Shown here: positions 22,851-34,996 of the stretch, one piece after another | Position numbering within the stretch: position 1 is the stretch's first letter | How the letters are laid out: each line of letters opens with the position of its first letter | Origin: Purshia tridentata | Taxonomy: Eukaryota > Streptophyta > Magnoliopsida > Rosales > Rosaceae | Assembly (NCBI GenBank): GCA_003254885.1 | Contig: QANT01001307.1 | Span: 1 to 42,654, forward strand | DNA length: 42,654 nucleotides | Direction: 5' to 3' | Notes under the pieces: generated by a model | Told to the model about the DNA's origin: nothing | What the model saw: only the letters and a program-made list of their open reading frames with translations | Databases searched by the model: none | Position numbers and translations under genes: made by a program

Positions 22851-23224
22851 TGTAATAAAAATATCAATATCCGCCATTAGTTAAATGAATTCTTATATAA
22901 ATGTATAACCCAATATGATGAAATCTTAGCAAGAGAACATTACCCTTCAAACCCCTTCTATATTTGCCGGTCGAGATGGAAGGAATTTTTTATATGCCTT
23001 CTGTTCTTAATTTACTTGAGAGTAACACCTAACTATGAACACCTAACACCCTATTTCATTCAATTACATTTGCCGCGAAACTATTCTTTTGGAGCTTTAA
23101 AGTTTAAAGCTCACAATCAGAAACTACATGGATGACTACAATCAACTGATGAATATATATATATAATCACTAGCGGTATCAAATTACATAATATGCAGCT
23201 TCTCAGCATACATACAAGGGCCTG

Positions 23225-26200
23225 CTACCGCTCTTCTGAGTTGAATTTGTTCCAAGCTTCCTGTAGTGAAACGGACCAACCAACAAAATAAGACAAGCGA
23301 AGGAAGAATTCAAGCTGGTTATAAAGCTTTTGCGCACACACACACACATATAATATGAAAATGTCCCACTAGTTCTTGTTCTAATTAGAACTACACTCAT
23401 ATTTCAAGCCACAAAAGAAAATGGACTTTAACACACCTTTAAAAGATCGAAAACCTTTTCGCATATGTACTTCTGTTGAATACTTGCACCCCGTTGTTGT
23501 AATTTGTCAGGATGGACACAAAGAGTGGCTTTCCTGTAAGCTTTCTTTACAGCAGCAGCAGTTATGACTTCTGTTAAGGGAATAGGCTGCCAACCACTAT
23601 CAGGCCCAAGGATCTGCCAGTGAATAAAAATTAGTTCAAGTAACCCTCGCTTGAGCCTCACTCTATAGACTGAATTTTTATTAGATCAAGTTCAAACAAT
23701 AAAGGAGGTTCATGAAGAATGAATTTATTTCTAACTACAAAAGTTATATAGTAGATATCAACAGACAAGTTGCACTTGAGAATTTGAGGTAAATTTAAAA
23801 TTTTAAGATGCCATGATGCCAAAACACATGCAGATCAAAAACACCTACATATTGCAAGGTTGAAAGTAATGCACGCAAGTTCCCCTCTTTTCCACTAGAC
23901 CACCTCTTGACATCCGCATCCAGAGTCTCAGCGAATCTCTGCAAACAGAATTAGATCTGAGCCAATCAGATAGAATTGCAAAAACAGTTTGATGTTCCAG
24001 AAATTAGTGTAGAGAATAATTACATTTCTCTCTGCTTGTTCTCTTTGTGCAAGTAGATCGCGCATATTCTTCTCTGCAAGAGCTTTTGCCTGAACCAGTG
24101 CCAAAAAGCTCAGAATTATAATGGTATTATAGACAGACTATACCACACACAGATTATTTATGATTAAAATCATACCGCTCGTTCAGCCGTTCTAGCATGC
24201 CTCTCTAGTCTAGCTTTACACCTTTGAGCTGATTCACCACCAACTCCCTCATATCTCTCTGTGTAATAGAAAAGTTTCAGAAAAGACCATTAGTCTAAAA
24301 CCAACCAAGCTTAAGTCAAACATCGATGGAAATTGATGAGAATTTTGAAAAATATTTGCATGAATAACCCTTGAAACGATAAAAAACACATACCACCATA
24401 AACTGAGGAATATGGATATCTTGAACCCACGGTGCTCTGAAATTGAGGATCCTGTAGATCCTATGAAATTAACAGCCATTTCAGATTGCTGTTAGATAAA
24501 ATGCATTCATTAAAAGGGGGAGAAATCCAGTAGACAAAAGAATACTAACCGAGGATGAAGAGCACGGTCTCAGCCCGTTATTTCTAGAAGAAGCAGCGAA
24601 TTTATCAGAAACAGATCTTTGGATTCGTTCTCTTGCCTCAAAAGCAGCCCTGTCAGCCATTAATTTTTCTGCAGCACGCTCTCGAGCCTCAGCAGTTGCT
24701 CTCTCTACTGCAGCCCGTTCTGCCTTGAGCCTGGCCTCCATAGCTGCCTTCCCTGCCAATGACTTCTCCTTGGCCTCTGCACATGCCTTCTCTAATCTTT
24801 CACGAGCCTCTGTCATTGCTCTTTGTCGAGCTTCAGCTGTCGCTCTCTCCACAGTAGCCCTTTCTGCCCTCTCACGAACTTCCACATATGCCCATTCGCG
24901 AGCTTCAAGTGTTGCTTTATCAACAGCCATCCTATCTTTTTCTCTTTCCCTCTCCCTTTCTCTTTCTTCCTCCATCTTTCTGAGGCGATCATTTTCAAGC
25001 TCTCTTTCTCTTTTCAACCTTTCAATTTCTTTCTCCCCATTTTTAGGGGTTTCTTTAACATTCTTCCCTTTTCTCTCTGGTGCCTGGCCTGCATTAACCT
25101 GCTGAGATGATTTCTGGCTGTTTACTTCTGCCATAGCTGGATGAGCTGCTTCTGTTTTCCTCTTATTTTCAACAAACTCTTTTACCAGTTCAGGTGTTGA
25201 GTTTTGTTCCCGATTTGAGGCAGCTTTCTTCAAGTCCCTTTCTCTCTCTTTCCATTCCTCAGAAAATTCCTTCTTTTGAGTTTCATGATCAAGGTCCAGT
25301 TGAGAGGTATTCCTAAATTTCTCAATATGTGGTTGTCCAATGTCTTCTCCTGCCTTCTTCGCATGGTTGTCTAAAGGAATTGACTCATAGGCATCTTCCA
25401 TTCTTAATTGGCTCTTTTCATGTTCTATATCTTCTTGGACCATGACAAATGCTTTGAACTTTTCAACAACTGGAAGATCTGCCACTTCAAATCCGTTCAA
25501 TTCCCTTTTGCTAACTTTAGGTTCAGTACTAATTTCTTCCCATGCTTTCTCCATACTGTCATTTAAGGGAAGAGACTCATTAGCATCTCCCCTTCTGAAC
25601 TGGTTCTCTCCATTTTCCAAATCCTCGTGGGACACACCAGATGCTTTGAATTTTGAATCAATCGACACACTAACTGGTTTAACTACTTCTGGTTGTGTAC
25701 CACTATATTTGTATTCAGTTCTTTTCTCTCCATTTTTTCCATTAGCAGGGGCCTGCTGAGTTACTTCCATTGTTTCACTGTTTTCATCTTGCTTGTTAGC
25801 CATTCGAGTTTCTTGACAGTTCTTATTACAATCCTGGTTACATGTCTCATCAGATACCATGAAATGCTCCCCTTCAATGGGCAAATGCATTCTTTTAACC
25901 GATCGTAGTTCCTGACCATTTTCATTCCACTCTGTTCCCACATGTGTTTTGTTTAGGACCTTCAGTTCTTCCCAGTTACCAGCACCTTCAACAGTCTTCT
26001 CAGTCTTTTCCGACTCTCTAGCCTCTTCTAATTTGTTTTCAGTTTCTACTTGCTGAAATGCTTCTTTTAATCTTCTCTCACTTCCTTCTTTGTTCTGAGC
26101 TACCTTTAATCTTGTTATGACATATTCCTGTTCACAAGCATTAGCCATTTTATGTCTCCGCTCATTTTCCTCTCTTTCATGGGCATCCTTTTGCCTCTTA

Positions 26201-29200
26201 TCATATTCTTCACTCTCAAGAGCTTCTTTCAGCTGCCTCTCATTTTCTTCTCTTTGAGTATCCTCTTTCTGTTTCTTCTTCTTTTCCAACTCAAGAGCCT
26301 CTTTTAATTTCTTCTCATTTTCTTGCAACTCAAGAGCCTCTTTCAATTTCTTCTCATTTTCTTGCAACTCATGAGCCTTTTTCAGCCTCTTCTCATTTTC
26401 TACCTGCTCAAGACCCTCCTTTAACCGCTTCTCATTTTCATCCTGCTCAAGAACCTTCTTCAGTCTCTTCTCATTTTCTGCTTGTTTAAATGCCTCTTTA
26501 AGCCTTCTTTCATTCTCTTCCTCCTCCAAAGCTTCTTTTTGTCTAGTTTCAAAGTCTTCCCTTCCACAAGATTCCTCGAGTCTTTTCCCACTTCTAATTC
26601 TTTTATCATTTTCTTTCAACTTTTCTTCATTTTCCTTCTTTCTACCCTGCTCAAGTTTGAACTTACTTTCTTTATCTTGAACCTCTACCATGTTGCCATG
26701 TTTTTCTGACTTTTCAGAGCCGTCTCTTTGCTTCTCAGGTTCTGCAGGCAGCTTGCCCATTATAGAGCTCATCTCATTCTGTCCCTTCTCATAAATTTCT
26801 TGAGCCACTTTTACCTTTTTCTCATGCTCTTTTCGCCTGTGGGCCTCCTTAGCAGCTTTTGATCTTGCATTGCATTCCTCCCATCCATGAGGTTTCTTCT
26901 CAAGTTCTTCCACATTGTGATCTTCTATAACTGCTCTTACTTTCCTACCATTTTCTTCTTGCTGCTCCAATGCTTTCATGGTTGCCTTATCTTTCTGCCT
27001 AGGCTCATAAATTTTTGTGTTCTGAACCAAAATCTTTTCTTTGTTTGCCTGCTCAAAAGCCATTTTGGACTCATCTAATGCCACCAATTCAAAATATTGA
27101 GTCGCTTCTTGCCATTCACTAGCTTCAGCAATTTTAAAAGACCCTTGAGATGACCAGGATCCCTTCCCATGCTTCTCTTGTGAAAAATTTCCAGACACAT
27201 TTAGAGATTTTTCATCTTCTAAAGCTTCTGGAACTTCTCTGGATGCCTTCAAAACCTTTTGCCTTCCCTCCCTAACAGAAAATTTCATCCCACTGTCTTC
27301 CCTTTTAGAACTACCCTGCACTCTATTATCTTTCATACTATTAGAACCATCAACAATCTTACTCACCTTTCCTTCCTTCTCTTTTATTTCTTTCTTTGAC
27401 CTCGATTTTGTATGGCTTTGTAAACCCTCTTTCTTCCTCTTCATTAACTCCTTTGCACTTTTCAATTGTACTTTAGCCCTCTCCATTGCTTCTTTCATAG
27501 CTGCTGCAGAGGCTGCAGCAGATGAACTTGCATCTACCTCTACATCAAAGAAAGGAGGAGAACTATCACCTGTGGTCCCATCAGAAGCAACAGTGTTGGA
27601 ATTTGAAGACAATCTACCAGAATCTCCACTGCTTCCATCGAGTATGGGCGGTGGTCGAGAAGGTGGTGGCAATTGAGAGGGCTGAGTTCTAAGACTTATG
27701 TCCGATATAGTTACAAAGGGCTCTTTTTGATGAGGACCATTTCTACCATATCCTCTTTCAGGTTTATGGTTGTCTCCAAATGTGTGTCCACCAGAACTAC
27801 CATTAGGTGGGTGTGACATGGTCTTTTTGAGATGCTTTTCATTCACCATTTCCGCATTATAGTTCATATATAATTTGCTATCATCAGTAACCTGGAAGAT
27901 TGGATTCTCAATTTCTGTCTGTTGCGTGGGAGTAATTTCATCTAGCACAAATGAATACCCAGGGACAACATGTACCTGGCTTACATGTTTCATCCCATTC
28001 AAAGAACTTTCATTGCTTTGTTGAGCTTTATGATATGACATGTTGAACTCTGTACTTCCATCAAAGGACAGATAAGGATCTCCATTTGAAGAGCACCGGT
28101 ACTGGTTCTTGCCAGAATTATCTGACCCTTCTGATAGAGACCCAGATTCTGCAGGAGTCCTATGAATGAGGAAGCAAGAAAAACATATTCTAACATCAAA
28201 TTCTAGCATTGCTACGCTCAAATTAGGTAAAACAACTTTTTTTCCTCATTTAAAAAAAAAAAATAGACAAAACAGTAATGTTTCTTAATTCTTCAGCACT
28301 TTCATTTGTAAAGAGGCTCATTCAGAAAGATTAGTACATATTTTTGTATAGGTGGTGCATTGTTAGACTTCCGGTCTGCAATGGCCATTAAGATCAAGAA
28401 GTTTTTCAAGAAAAGGAGTAAATGCAAGGTGTTGAGCCCAGGTTTGTGTCACAACCTTGAAACCAAAACCACCCACAGGTCCCAACAGAAAAGTTGATCT
28501 CGAAGCCCAGTTACACACATTAGTTAGCCTCATATACTATCAGAGAGGTCAAAAATTTACTTTCAACCCAATTTTTCCAAATAAAAAACCTCCCTTTAGA
28601 CATTTTTTCTAACTTATTGAACCCAAAAAGCCCCAGATCACAGTTTTCACTGATTATCACCTCGTCAAAATTTGCCCATATACCTTAATCTACGAAGCTT
28701 CTTTGTTTTGGTCACCTAGTTCGACTTAAAACCAAAAACATATAAACAAATATATTTGTTCCCAAAAATGCTAAAAACCATAAACATTGTTCAACGAGCT
28801 CACATGTAGCTGCTACACAGTAATTATCCAAACATGTCAGTAAAAAAAATTTATTTTAAAAACACATTCTCCGCACATTTGACTAGGAATTAAGCAACGA
28901 AAGTACCAAAAGCTAACAACTTTAAACAAAAAAATGCATGATCATACCAAGCTTCGTCAGAGTAATCATCATCACCATCACAATCTCTACCCTTGGATTG
29001 GTTAACCAGGTCATCGTAGGAGACCGCGAAATCCAGACCGTTGAAGCCTCCGAAGACCTCGCTGTAGTCGAAGCCGGAGCTCCGCACATCGAAGAAGACC
29101 TCGCTCTCGTCTACGGCGGGAACATCCAGCACCGGAATCGAGGAAGCGCGTGACGCGTGGAAGCTCCCGAAAATCTCGCTGTAGTCCTCCAGGCGAGGCG

Positions 29201-29333
29201 AGAGAGACGAGAGGCCGAACTTTGGCGGTCCTCCGTAAACGTCGTCGTAAAGCGTCTTGGCCAAGAAGCCGCCATTGTTGATCATTTTCGAAGACGACCT
29301 GTTTGGATGGCGAGAATGCGAAAGATTCTCCAT
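23225..29333 (-). CDS. AUL1: Auxilin-like protein with C-terminal J domain (AUL1-like), 8 exons
   Basis: Clathrin-uncoating co-chaperone: the J domain recruits Hsc70 to clathrin-coated vesicles. Exons in minus order: 29333-28948, 28159-24550 (3.6 kb), 24460-24394, 24258-24176, 24089-24024, 23938-23849, 23613-23437, 23260-23225. Phases close, giving 1504 aa. The start is the ATG at 29333 ([12 protein letters not shown]). The N-terminus has repeated acidic-aromatic motifs ([24 protein letters not shown]). The long central region is disordered, then Glu/Lys/Arg-rich and coiled coil, including a tandem [10 protein letters not shown] array at about 670-790. An Ala/Arg/Glu helix precedes the J domain (about 1435-1504), with the HPD motif at 1468-1470 in [10 protein letters not shown] and the end [18 protein letters not shown]. 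As in plant auxilins, the J domain is at the extreme C-terminus. The length is close to Arabidopsis AUL1 (about 1450 aa, from memory). The gene is intact. Confidence 0.93.
26180..26530 (-). repeat. In-frame 39-bp tandem repeat array within the auxilin-like gene
   Basis: On the + strand the unit containing TTCTTCTCATTTTCTTGCAA recurs at 39-base spacing (about 26309 and 26348), with more diverged copies on both sides. In protein this is a 13-residue unit, [13 protein letters not shown], present twice almost identically. Variants such as [13 protein letters not shown] and [13 protein letters not shown] surround it. The period keeps the reading frame and the helical, charged character. Confidence 0.85.
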
Positions 29334-29992
29334 GATAGAAAAAATCAAAATGAAAAAATTTCCGACTCCTGGTCCCCTAGGGTTCGCTTTTTGAAGCGTT
29401 TGGCTCTCTTTGCTCTCTCTCTCTCTCGTGCAGCTGAGTCTCTGCTGCAGAGTCTCAGGACTCCTCAGTACTCAGAAAGAGGACGACGAAAGTGGAAAAT
29501 AAAAGGAAAGTGTGAAATGACGGAAAAGGAGTCGTATAATTGCACTGCATTTATGCATGACTAATTTTCTTTTTCCCTTTTTTGGAATTACCAATTTTGG
29601 AATGACCGGTTTAGCCGGTAACCGGTGACAAAGGGACATTGGGAATTTGGGAATTTATATTAGGTTCGAATCTCCGAAATCGTCCTATGCGTCCAAAGTG
29701 CCCAACCGAACTGTTCCAATTTGTACGATGATCTAACCTGGTTCCCCACATAAGGGTCGTCTCATCGTTTGGCAAAGGACTTGTGTACACAGAGATTAAG
29801 AATAAGGACAAGGGTCTACCTTATGTGTGCGCTTGTGGACACCCCTTTGTTTGGTGGTATTTGACTATTTGTGGGGTGGGGTTGTAAATACGATGAACTT
29901 CAATGGCCAAAACGCTGGCCATCAACGAGCATCTAGCTACTAGTATGTATCCAATTATTAGAATGGTGGTGGTCATGAGTTTTTGAGACTCT

Positions 29993-30434
29993 TGGGTGTA
30001 TTATATATGGATTTTAAAATATTTTTATACAGTTTAAAAGTCATGTGGTATTCAGTTAAGACTTTTAAAGACTTTAAAAAAGTTCATAAAAATCTATATG
30101 TATTCAATTAAGAATATTAAGGAGTCTATAAAAGTCATGTGGTATTCAATTAAAACTTTTAATGACTTTTAAAAGTCTATAAAAATCTATGTGTATTAAA
30201 AAAGTCATAGACTTTTATAGACTTTATTTAATGATGGATTTCTAAAGACTTTGAAAGACTTTTATGTGTATTTCAAAGTCATTATAAATCCGACCTATTC
30301 TCTGCGGATTTATAAGGATTTCTATAGACTCTGTAAAACTCTGTGGAACTCTGTGAAAATATATAAATTTAGCAAAAGTCTACAACTTAAAAAAAGTCTA
30401 TAAAAGTCTTTATAAATCTATATACACTACACCC
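29993..30434. mobile_element. MITE-like element with GGGTGTA ends and AGACTTTT subrepeats
   Basis: The left end reads GGGTGTATTATATATGGATT. The reverse complement of the right end reads GGGTGTAGTGTATATAGATT, giving about 20-base terminal inverted repeats with three mismatches. The interior (about 440 bp in all) is built from many copies, in both orientations, of AAAGTCTATAAAAATC / AGACTTTTA motifs. GTATTCA-TTAA segments recur near 30050, 30100 and 30150. No transposase is encoded. The ends are clear but the target-site duplication is not, so the superfamily is left open. Confidence 0.65.
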
Positions 30435-32827
30435 TTGCCTCTTGAGGAATGGGAGAGGACATGAGGTTGTAGTTTGAGGTAGTGAAAGGAGTTTTTAGGT
30501 ATTAAATGACATCATTTTGTTTTATTTGGCGAAAGGTGGTTTGTCATGTTTTGTTTGGAGAAGAATATTATCATCAGTTATCTACGTGTGTGCTGTTGAT
30601 TCATGTAAATTTTACACCAATTAACGATGTATTTTAACAAATTTTTTAATTGTTAAAATAGTTGAGTTGGGAAGAAAATATAGTAGATGTTTGCTTGTGA
30701 CGATCGTACAACACGTGTTAGTCCATCGTTGATTGATCAATATTTGTGAACGGTTGTATTCATAATCCAAAAGAATATAAATGAAAGAGAGTTAAACATT
30801 TTAAAAATTCTTTTTTTGTTTGTACAATTGTAACTCAGGGGAATAACTATAATATATAGTAGAGCATTTGACCTTATACGTATTCTAAATTTAGCTTATT
30901 ATTTACTCATCCTCACCACTTATACCAACTTCAAAAGAGTTAATACGTTTGTAATTTGGTGGGGACATATAACCCGATTACAAGGGCATTTTCATAGGCT
31001 ATATGCCCATATCTCTAAGGATAAAGTTCAACTTTTCACTTTCCCTCTTTGAATAAAAATAACTCACATGACAAGCTTTTCACAGTAGTGTAAAAAATGA
31101 GGTTAAAATAGAGCTCTCATATTGCATGAAGAGAAAATCAAATTTACAATGTAGATTTCCAATAGTGTAAAAACATTAATGCATAAACATTGTTTTACAA
31201 GAGGATTGCTAATCAAGCAATCAACAATAAGGCGAAATTGGAATGATTTTGTTAAGGAACCATAAAGTTGATGTATGAGTTTTTGGCATTGGATATATTT
31301 TTTTTTAAAGGTGTGAATGAGAATATTTCACTTAAAGAAAATGGAAAACTATATTACATATTTATCATAATTGGATATCATCAACTTTGGAAATAGTTCA
31401 TATACAATAATATTCCCAATACAAATTGCAACAAAGTAAAGCATTGAAACCCAATTTTCTTTTTATATTTGCTACCTAATCCACCACTTTTAAATTCATC
31501 CAATCATCAAGGAATAAAGTTATGTGAACAGCTTGCAAGCAAAAATTAGGTGTCAACATTTAAAATGCAGAAACAACCCATCAAAGAGTGGTAGTTGGAG
31601 CAATTTAATGTGGATAATTTATATGCATGCAATGTGTGGCTTTGATGCTTTCTCCACAATTTTTGAAGGGTTTTGATGGAGACATTATATTATGGCATTA
31701 ATTATAAGCCTAGCTGTTCACAGAGAGTGAGGCAATTACTGGGATTATTAGTCCTCAACTCCTCATGGCTCAATGTTGCGGGGGGCCAAAGCCAATCATT
31801 CAAATTGGTTGCACCAATTTGCCTTCAAATTGACCTTGAGGCTAATTATTAACATGGCCCTGGCAGCAGCAGCAGAAGCATTAAGCTCAACTGCTCACTC
31901 CTGCAACACAAAATGAGGACAATCACAAGCTAGCCCCTCTTACTTGTCTTTATATCTTATAATGAATTTTACACATGAATGATTGTCAGACTGTCATTAC
32001 TTGATGTGTAGTAAATCTTGCACACATTAACGATTATAATTATCTATCTATATCGCTTAAACAATTTTCATAATAAAAGTTAAGGGCTAAGGTGGAATTT
32101 TAGCCCATGATTATAAGGCAAGTGCTCTGCTCATGAAATACAAATCTTGACAAAGAAGCAAGCACAAGCTACCATTGTTACTTGATTTTTTTGTTTTTTG
32201 TTTTTTTAATGACCCAAAAAGCTTGCTGGGAAGCAAATATTATTATTTTTTAGATACTCAACTAAGAAAATAAAGAAAACCATGTTCTTCTTTTGAAGAC
32301 CTGCCTTGGATTCATATTCTAAAGAACGTAAGAAACACTGAAACAACACTATCTGTCTCTCTCTGTCTGAAAGCAGGGCAAAATAATAAAAATAAAAAAA
32401 GGATTAAAACAATAAAACAAGGTTCTGGGAATCCGAATGTGAATTTAGTAATTTATTAGCCAAACATGGACTGTATCTTCTTTTGATTACTTTGGCACTT
32501 GTCCCCGTATACTCTGTCAGCATCTTCTCCTTTTCTTACAGATAAAATTCATTGCTTTTCCTGGTTCAAAGATTCAAACAAATGCTGCAAATTAAAAAAG
32601 CCTTAATTATATATGGTTATATCACTTATAATTATATCATTATATCATGTGTTTGTACTTTGTTTTGAAACTTATTTTACCTTACTTTACTCTTTAAATT
32701 ACCTTATTTCATTATATTTATATTTTTTATTAACCAAAATTACTACATAATAAATTTTTAATGACAAAATAAAATACGAGACCATCGAGATGTATATGAA
32801 GTATAAGCATATTCAAATTGATCCGGA

Positions 32828-32988
32828 CTCATGAGAGGGGAGTTTATTTTATGCAGAAGCTGTGCGGGAGAAGCATTTCATCTATAGGATAAAGAAAATA
32901 AGCAAGTAGATGGGTGCTTACTTTTTCCATTCTATGAAGGGAATGCTTCTCCCGTATAGTTTTCGCATTATAGACTCACCCCCATGAG
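32828..32988. repeat. Fold-back (near-complete inverted repeat), about 160 bp
   Basis: The arm 32828-32904 pairs with 32912-32988 around a loop of about 7-10 bases. The best-matched block is GCGGGAGAAGCATT (left) against AATGCTTCTCCCG (right). Outer parts pair as CTCATGAG... with ...CATGAG, and inner parts as ATAAGCA with TGCTTA. There are scattered mismatches. Such long imperfect hairpins are typical of MITEs and of young miRNA or siRNA loci. Confidence 0.7.
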
Positions 32989-33815
32989 GGTACGAGGGGG
33001 TGCAAATGAGAAGCACTTCAGTCTCTCAAATATTTAAGACTCTTAAATTTTATAAATCACTTATAAAATAAAATCACATTAATGTTCATCTCGAGGTCAT
33101 CATTTTTATGGTTTACTTAAGCCCTCTGAATCTCAAGTCCGGTGTTGAGCATAATTAAATAATTAGAAAAAAAAATGTGGAGTTGCTTCAATTCTTTATC
33201 AAACAAGTTGTATACAATGCGTTTGAAGTTTGAAGTTTGAATAGTTGCATGGGTGGTTCTGACACAATTTTCTTTTATCTTGTTCAAAAGTTTGAATTAT
33301 TAAACCCAGGGTTGGCTCTCCCATAAGCCTCATGCCAATGACCAATACCAGAAAATAAGGGGGCTCTTCTTCTCTTTTTTGGGCCCTTGTGTTTGCCACT
33401 TTATGACGGTCACATTCAGCAAAAGCACAAAAAGTCATCATTCTTGCTCTCAAATAATGAACTTGTTTGTAATCATGCAAAAATATGCATATACTAATGA
33501 ATACACATTATCCTATTATAGTATGAAATATTAATGTACAAGAGAGGTGCTACAAATTGAATTCTGTATAAGACGTGCTACTCATCTTGGTTGGCATGCT
33601 TGGTGGGCGGCACATAAATTAAGAATGTCGTATATCTATTGAAAAATATTGAAGAATGACTTATAAAAGAAACAAATGACAAGTTGAGTAAAAATTTCAT
33701 TTATTAATTGTATGTATCACATTTTAGATCAAGTGATTAGCTACAGAAGGATATAATATACTTATAATAGCAAAGTTTTGCAATTGTCAAAAGAGAAGGT
33801 GGTAGATACTCAATT

Positions 33816-34027
33816 AAAGAGTTTAAAATGTTACCAACGAAGGTTGGCGTGGGTGGAAGGGGCCCTCGTCGCTTAAGCAAGTGGTCTCGAGTTCGAGCCT
33901 TTGTGGATGCAGCAAACTTTCTTGGGAGAGCTACCCGCTTCGGTGCCCGACCCGGCTCGAGGGATTAGTCTTGGGCCTAGGCCCAGGGATACCCCGGGAG
34001 ACCGAAAAAAAAAGAGTTTAAAATGTT
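33816..34027 (+). mobile_element. Complete tRNA-derived SINE with 17-bp target-site duplication
   Basis: The target-site duplication AAAGAGTTTAAAATGTT is perfect at 33816-33832 and 34011-34027. Between them lies a GC-rich body of about 178 bp on the plus strand. It has an A-box-like TGGCGTGGGTGG near its start, a B-box-like GAGTTCGAGCC near 33889-33899, and a poly(A) tail just before 34011. These are the hallmarks of a Pol III SINE mobilised by LINE machinery. The perfect duplication points to a fairly recent insertion. Confidence 0.88.
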
Positions 34028-34769
34028 TGTTAAGTTGGAAGAACTTTTCTATGTGACATTTTTCTCACAAATATAAAAGTAATTTATGTGAAATTGAGAT
34101 TACAAGTGATCGTCAACTGACAAAGAGAGTGGGTTTTTGTCTAAAAAAAAAAAAAGAATGAATACTATTAACCTCACCAGTTGAAAATGGAACAGTTTAT
34201 GGACCAAATGCCAATGCACCAAGTAATACCAACTACCAAGAATTCAAAAATTCGTGGAATCAAGACCTCATGAGTTCGATTTCAAAGTTATGATCACCAT
34301 GTTGGGTTCTCACAATCTCACTATTCAACTTATTATTACATTTTTGGATTGGAGAAGTAATTGCAATAAAAATTAGAGCTGATGTTTGTACTCATCAGGG
34401 GCCTTGGACATCTTTAACTTTCAAGTTTTGAGAGACAGGTGCCTCTCAGGTTTCTTTACAATGTAATAATTATATTGTTTTTTGCAAGTAGTAGTAGAAT
34501 AGAATAGGCATTTTTAACTATTTCTTTTTCCCTAAGCAAAGGTCATTTATTAACTCAACGATGATGATAACCATCCACTATGACTATGTTATCAATAATA
34601 GCTCTCCAGAAACCAGCCCACAGAACTCTCTCTCTCTCCCTCTCTCTCTCTCACAATTCTATGGAGTGAAAAGAAGTCAAGCTAAGTCAAATATCAAGTT
34701 ATTCATACTTGAGTTGTATCAAGCTTAATCAGCTATATATACATTGCCACAAACCCTCTCCCCTTTAAT

Positions 34770-34823
34770 CAGCAATCTAGGAGAAGCAATAGAAGCTTAA
34801 CTATTGCTTCTCCTAGATTGCTG
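34770..34823. repeat. Perfect 23-bp stem hairpin
   Basis: Bases 34770-34792 are the exact reverse complement of 34801-34823, separated by the 8-base loop AAGCTTAA. The stem contains CAATCTAGGAGAAGCAATAG. The perfect arms in an otherwise AT-rich, drifting intergenic region are not explained by any gene I see. Confidence 0.9.
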
Positions 34824-34890
34824 TTCAAACCTATTACGTAAGTCACTTTCTAAAGCTAAGCAAGTTTGGTACTATAAGGGAAAACAACCA

Positions 34891-34996
34891 AAAGAAAAGA
34901 ATATATATATTGTATTTGCTTTTTTTTTTATCTTTTTTTTTAAAAAGAAAAGAATATATATATTGTATTTGCTTTTTATTTTATCTTTTATTTTTT
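34891..34996. repeat. 53-bp tandem duplication, two copies
   Basis: AAAGAAAAGAATATATATAT begins at 34891 and again at 34944, each followed by TGTATTTGCTTTTT and T-rich sequence ending in ATCTTTT. The only clear differences are in the T tracts. Confidence 0.85.

Larger units (their letters stand above)
21426..23224. other. Repeat-rich intergenic region between the second PPR gene and the auxilin-like gene
   Basis: No supported gene. The part from about 21985 to 22850 looks like a degenerate repeat. A 61-bp pyrimidine-rich duplication lies at 22597-22690. Short TA and CA runs occur near 23155 and 23336, the latter inside an intron of the auxilin-like gene. The stretch just below 23225 should hold the auxilin-like 3' UTR. 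Confidence 0.5.

Noticed and set aside
24725-25105. Open frames opposite the auxilin-like gene, including Ser-rich frames up to 126 aa
   Set aside because: They are the antisense of a Glu/Arg/Ala-rich coding sequence. Their composition follows from the sense codons and no domain is visible.
29663-29675. B-box-like GGTTCGAATCTCC suggesting a tRNA or SINE
   Set aside because: There is no A box at the right spacing, no cloverleaf, no poly(A) tail and no target-site duplication.
33199-33480. 93-aa minus-strand open frame
   Set aside because: No recognisable motif, no flanking exons, and located in repeat-rich intergenic DNA.
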